A DNA stretch of 7,630 nt from an uncultured Porphyromonadaceae bacterium (GTDB taxonomy: Bacteria > Bacteroidota > Bacteroidia > Bacteroidales > Muribaculaceae): the NCBI GenBank assembly GCA_905193485.1, contig CAJJOX010000103.1:1-7630 (forward strand), written 5' to 3'. Position 1 is the first letter of the stretch; the number at the start of each line of letters is the position of its first letter. Position numbers and translations under genes: made by a program. Under the pieces are notes generated by a model. The model was not told the origin of the DNA. It saw only the letters and a program-made list of their open reading frames with translations, and did no database searches. This document shows positions 4,544-7,630 of this stretch, piece after piece.

Positions 4544-6814
4544 ATGAAACGCAATAAGATGATTGGCGTAATGGCTATGACCGTTTTGATGGCATCGGCC
4601 TCGCCAACCGAAAATGAATTGTGGGCCGATACGACACGTTGGCTCGATGATGTGACAGTCACAGCGATTAAGCAGAAAGCCGATCTCAGCATGCAACCCG
4701 GCGCTGTCACCGTGGTCAATGACCTCCAGACAGAAAGATGGAATATCAAGGCTATCAAGAATATGAGCGAGATAGCGCCAAATTTTTATATACCTGATTA
4801 CGGCAGCCGCATGACGTCGAGCATATATGTGCGTGGTATCGGTGCGCGCATGGAGCAGCCGGTAGTAGGGCTGAGTGTCGACAATGTGCCTATCATGAAT
4901 AAGGACGCCTATGATTTTGAAGTGCTCGATCTTGACCGAATAGAGGTGCTTCGCGGGCCACAAAGCACCCTTTACGGGCGCAATACGATGGGCGGTCAGA
5001 TCAATGTCTATACTCTTCAGCCGATGAAATATCAGGGTAGCCGTGTGACAGGTACGTTTGCCAACGGTCCCGAAGTGAGGCTTGGTCTGTCGCACTATTT
5101 TAAAATGTCGCCGTCGCTCGCTATGGGCTTTTCAGGCAATTTCCTTTTCTCTGACGGTTTTTATCGCAATCATTACAATGCCCGCAAGATCGATACCGAA
5201 AAAAGCATGACATTGCGTTGGAAAACCCAATGGCAGGCCTCTCCGGCTTTATCGGTTGACAATGTCGCGTCGTTCAATCTGTCACGTCAGAATGGTTATC
5301 CATATGAATATGTGGGCAGCGGTATGATCAACTACAACGACACATGCTTTTATCGCCGCAATGCGCTTACCGACGGGTTGACTCTGAAGTGGACAGGTCC
5401 GGCGTTTTCGTTGTCGAGCATTACGAGCATACAGTATCTTGACGATAACATGACGCTTGATCAGGATTTCCTGCCACTCGATTATTTCACTCTTACGCAG
5501 GCTCGTCACGAATGGTCTGTGACGGAGGATATCGTGGCGCGTGGTGATGCCGGATGTTACTCTTGGATGGCCGGGGTGTTCGGTTTTTATAAACGTGTGT
5601 CGATGCACGCTCCTGTAACTCTTAAGGATGACGGCATAGCCCGATTGATTACAGATCGAATCAACAATAACGACCGTATCCCGATCAGCCTTGCTTTTGA
5701 TGATCCTGAGATTCTGCTCGGAAGCGATTTTAAAATTCCGGTGTGGGGGCTTGCAATGTATCATCAGAGCACTCTTGATCTGGGACGTTGGAACGTGGCT
5801 CTTGGGCTACGGCTCGACTATGAGTCTACACGTCTTGATTATCAGAGCCTTTGTAACACGGCCTACACCTATAGGATGAAACCGGGAATGCCACCGATGA
5901 TACCCACGACCACCAAGCGGATCGATATTGATGAGAGTGGAGAACTGAGCGATCATTTCCTCGAATTTGTTCCTAAGCTGACGGTGAGTTATCAGTTGCC
6001 GATGCCTACTCTGTCGACCGTGTATGCAAGTGTCGGCAAAGGGTATAAGTCGGGCGGATACAACACGCAGATGTTTAGCGAAGTGCTTCAGCAACGCATG
6101 ATGAATGAGATGATGCAGAACATGCCCGGTGGGGGAGGCGGATCCGGAACACCTGATGTGAATGATATTGTAAGTTATCGTCCGGAAAAGAGCTGGAATT
6201 ATGAAGTAGGTGCGCATATAGGATGTGCCGACGGTCGCGTATTGACTGATCTGGCTTTCTTTTATATCGATTGCCGGGATCAGCAGCTGACGATGTTCCC
6301 GGATGAGTCGACAACCGGACGCATCACCACAAATGCAGGCAAGACGCGCAGTTATGGCGCTGAAGTCCAGGTGCGTTATAATCCGACGGTGCGATGGGCA
6401 TTCAATTTCTCCTACGGATATACCAATGCGAAATTTCTCCGATTCTCTGATGGCGGGGTTGATTATAAAGGTAAATATGTACCATATGCGCCCGTCAACA
6501 CTCTCTTCGGATCGGTGTCATATACACATCCGGTCGGATCGGATATTGAAATGTCGTATAATCTCAACTGCCGTGGCATTGGTCGTGTTTACTGGAATGA
6601 GGCCAATAATGTCGACCAACCCCTGTACGCTCTTCTTGCAGCTTCTGTCGCCGCACGATGGAATTGGCTGAGTCTTGAAGCGTGGATGGAAAACATCACG
6701 GGGACGAAATATGACACATTCTATTTCTCTTCGATGGGCAATAGTTTTCTGCAGCGTGGCAAGCCACGCCGTTTTGGCATTACGGTCCGTTTGAATCTCG
6801 ACGCATCGAAATAG
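4544..6814 (+). CDS. TonB-dependent outer-membrane receptor
   Basis: A 756-residue outer-membrane transporter that would take up a scarce substrate using TonB-ExbBD energy. I choose ATG 4544 because it begins a signal peptide (MKRNKMIGVMAMTVLMASA). A TTG at 4526 would add six polar residues. A TonB-box-like DDVTVTA (35-41) opens the plug domain, about 35-155. The plug contains SSIYVRGIG, VDNVPI, and LDRIEVLRGPQSTLYGRNTMGGQINV, which includes the classic plug motif. The rest is a strand-rich barrel with GKGYKSGGYN (near 500) and a C-terminal RRFGITVRLNL strand. It lacks the carboxypeptidase-like N-terminal extension of SusC proteins, so it is closer to the siderophore, cofactor or metal type. 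The substrate cannot be read from the sequence. A loop at 510-535 is rich in Met and then has five Gly. The lipoprotein gene that follows is probably cotranscribed. Confidence 0.92.
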   Translation: MKRNKMIGVMAMTVLMASASPTENELWADTTRWLDDVTVTAIKQKADLSMQPGAVTVVNDLQTERWNIKAIKNMSEIAPNFYIPDYGSRMTSSIYVRGIGARMEQPVVGLSVDNVPIMNKDAYDFEVLDLDRIEVLRGPQSTLYGRNTMGGQINVYTLQPMKYQGSRVTGTFANGPEVRLGLSHYFKMSPSLAMGFSGNFLFSDGFYRNHYNARKIDTEKSMTLRWKTQWQASPALSVDNVASFNLSRQNGYPYEYVGSGMINYNDTCFYRRNALTDGLTLKWTGPAFSLSSITSIQYLDDNMTLDQDFLPLDYFTLTQARHEWSVTEDIVARGDAGCYSWMAGVFGFYKRVSMHAPVTLKDDGIARLITDRINNNDRIPISLAFDDPEILLGSDFKIPVWGLAMYHQSTLDLGRWNVALGLRLDYESTRLDYQSLCNTAYTYRMKPGMPPMIPTTTKRIDIDESGELSDHFLEFVPKLTVSYQLPMPTLSTVYASVGKGYKSGGYNTQMFSEVLQQRMMNEMMQNMPGGGGGSGTPDVNDIVSYRPEKSWNYEVGAHIGCADGRVLTDLAFFYIDCRDQQLTMFPDESTTGRITTNAGKTRSYGAEVQVRYNPTVRWAFNFSYGYTNAKFLRFSDGGVDYKGKYVPYAPVNTLFGSVSYTHPVGSDIEMSYNLNCRGIGRVYWNEANNVDQPLYALLAASVAARWNWLSLEAWMENITGTKYDTFYFSSMGNSFLQRGKPRRFGITVRLNLDASK

Positions 6815-6872
6815 ACACGGGCTTTGCTGCCGTAGGCCGGAACAATTTGCCCTTCGTAACGGTTGAACAGAC

Positions 6873-7630
6873 ATGAAACGCTTTCAACCGCTCATATTAT
6901 TAATCGCAGTCGCGATCGTTGGCTGTCGGAGTTCGGAACCGTTTGACAATATTGTCAAGGCTGACAATACGCTGGCGTTTAATGTAGTGTCCGTGACTGG
7001 ATCCCGATCAGGTGTCGCGATTTATGATGACGCCTCATATTATGCGGTGTTTGACGACGACAATCTCACCGCCAGCATTACCGTACGCAATCTGCGAGTC
7101 AGAGAGTCAGATGCTCCCCGTACGCTGACATTCAGTGACGTGCCGATGCGGTTTTCACGAAACAGTCATGAAGTCGAGCGTGTGATCGAAGCCGAAAATC
7201 TCGTTTCTACCGATCCGGTGAGTCGCGGGACGACAATTACTGACGTTACATTTGTATATACGGAATCCAATGATCTTGATCCTAACGGCACCGGCGGAAT
7301 ATATGCGCGATTTACCGTCGACGGACAATATATTGTGACAGCCTATCCATATGATATTTTCGCCGATGGCACCACTCGGATCGACAATCTTTTGTCAGGC
7401 GAACAGGCTATCGACTACAATCCAACATATGAGCTGCATCTTGATCCGAGTGATATGACCGCGACGCTCTATATCGAGAATCTCAAGATCGGGAATCAGA
7501 TCCATAGTTTCTCAATCAGGCCATTGGCTTTAAAACTCACGGATGACGGGTATGCGCTTGATCTTATGCCTGAATCGGCCAGTATCGGAGAGCCGGTCAC
7601 TCAATCGTTCACCGCCCACGCCTGGCTGCG
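6873..7630 (+). CDS. Lipoprotein of unknown function (3' end outside the window)
   Basis: The first 252 residues of a lipoprotein, open to the window edge. The signal peptide MKRFQPLILLIAVAIVGC ends in a lipobox with Cys18, followed by RSSEPFD, which has less acidic charge near the cysteine than the other lipoproteins here. The mature part looks almost wholly beta-strand. Two stretches resemble each other: Tyr56 to Phe94 (with LTASITVRNLRV) and Tyr186 to Leu222 (with MTATLYIENLKI). In the core 21 positions, 6 are identical and many more are conservative, suggesting a duplicated strand unit. I do not recognise the family. It starts 58 bases after the receptor stop with no terminator or promoter between, so the two are probably one operon. 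By analogy with other receptor-lipoprotein pairs it may be a surface partner that captures the substrate, which is inference. Confidence 0.75.
   Translation, partial: MKRFQPLILLIAVAIVGCRSSEPFDNIVKADNTLAFNVVSVTGSRSGVAIYDDASYYAVFDDDNLTASITVRNLRVRESDAPRTLTFSDVPMRFSRNSHEVERVIEAENLVSTDPVSRGTTITDVTFVYTESNDLDPNGTGGIYARFTVDGQYIVTAYPYDIFADGTTRIDNLLSGEQAIDYNPTYELHLDPSDMTATLYIENLKIGNQIHSFSIRPLALKLTDDGYALDLMPESASIGEPVTQSFTAHAWL

Noticed and set aside
4517..5095. Long leftward frame opposite the start of the receptor gene, and similar long frames opposite the receptor and glyQS
   Set aside because: They lie antisense to genes with unmistakable family motifs and show no domain, signal or ribosome site of their own.

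Overview
The window looks like chromosomal DNA of a Bacteroidales bacterium, possibly Muribaculaceae-like. The evidence is the Bacteroidetes-type promoters (TTTG about 20 bases upstream of TAnnTTTG), the near absence of Shine-Dalgarno sites, lipoproteins with acidic residues just after the lipidated cysteine, a single-chain glycyl-tRNA synthetase, and a TonB-dependent receptor. The family-level placement is inference from style only.

Positions 1-461 hold no convincing protein gene. A TAnnTTTG box (27-34) is followed by about 160 bases that can fold into a closed multi-branch RNA ending in a T-run, so this is a candidate small RNA (about 40-197). The rest of the stretch is featureless apart from an AT-rich palindrome (243-265) and a strong hairpin (398-430), which is probably the terminator of the leftward gene beside it.

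Positions 462-4366 are five genes on the minus strand. In transcription order they are glyQS (glycyl-tRNA synthetase), a LemA-family membrane protein, an FKBP-type prolyl isomerase lipoprotein whose start overlaps the lemA stop by 4 bases (ATGA), a DUF4332 helix-hairpin-helix protein, and a PepSY-like lipoprotein with its own promoter. The first three look like one operon joining translation to envelope functions. The last two are more loosely attached.

Positions 4367-4543 are a divergent promoter region. The -7 boxes of glyQS and of the rightward receptor gene both lie in GCGCAAA/TTTGCGC sequence. At the receptor promoter this forms a perfect inverted repeat over the -7 box, a possible operator.

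Positions 4544-7630 are rightward. They hold a TonB-dependent outer-membrane receptor without the SusC-type N-terminal extension, then, 58 bases on, a lipoprotein gene that runs off the window. The lipoprotein shows a faint internal repeat. Together they resemble a receptor plus surface lipoprotein uptake pair of unknown substrate. The best candidates for something undescribed are the structured RNA near the left edge and this receptor-lipoprotein pair.
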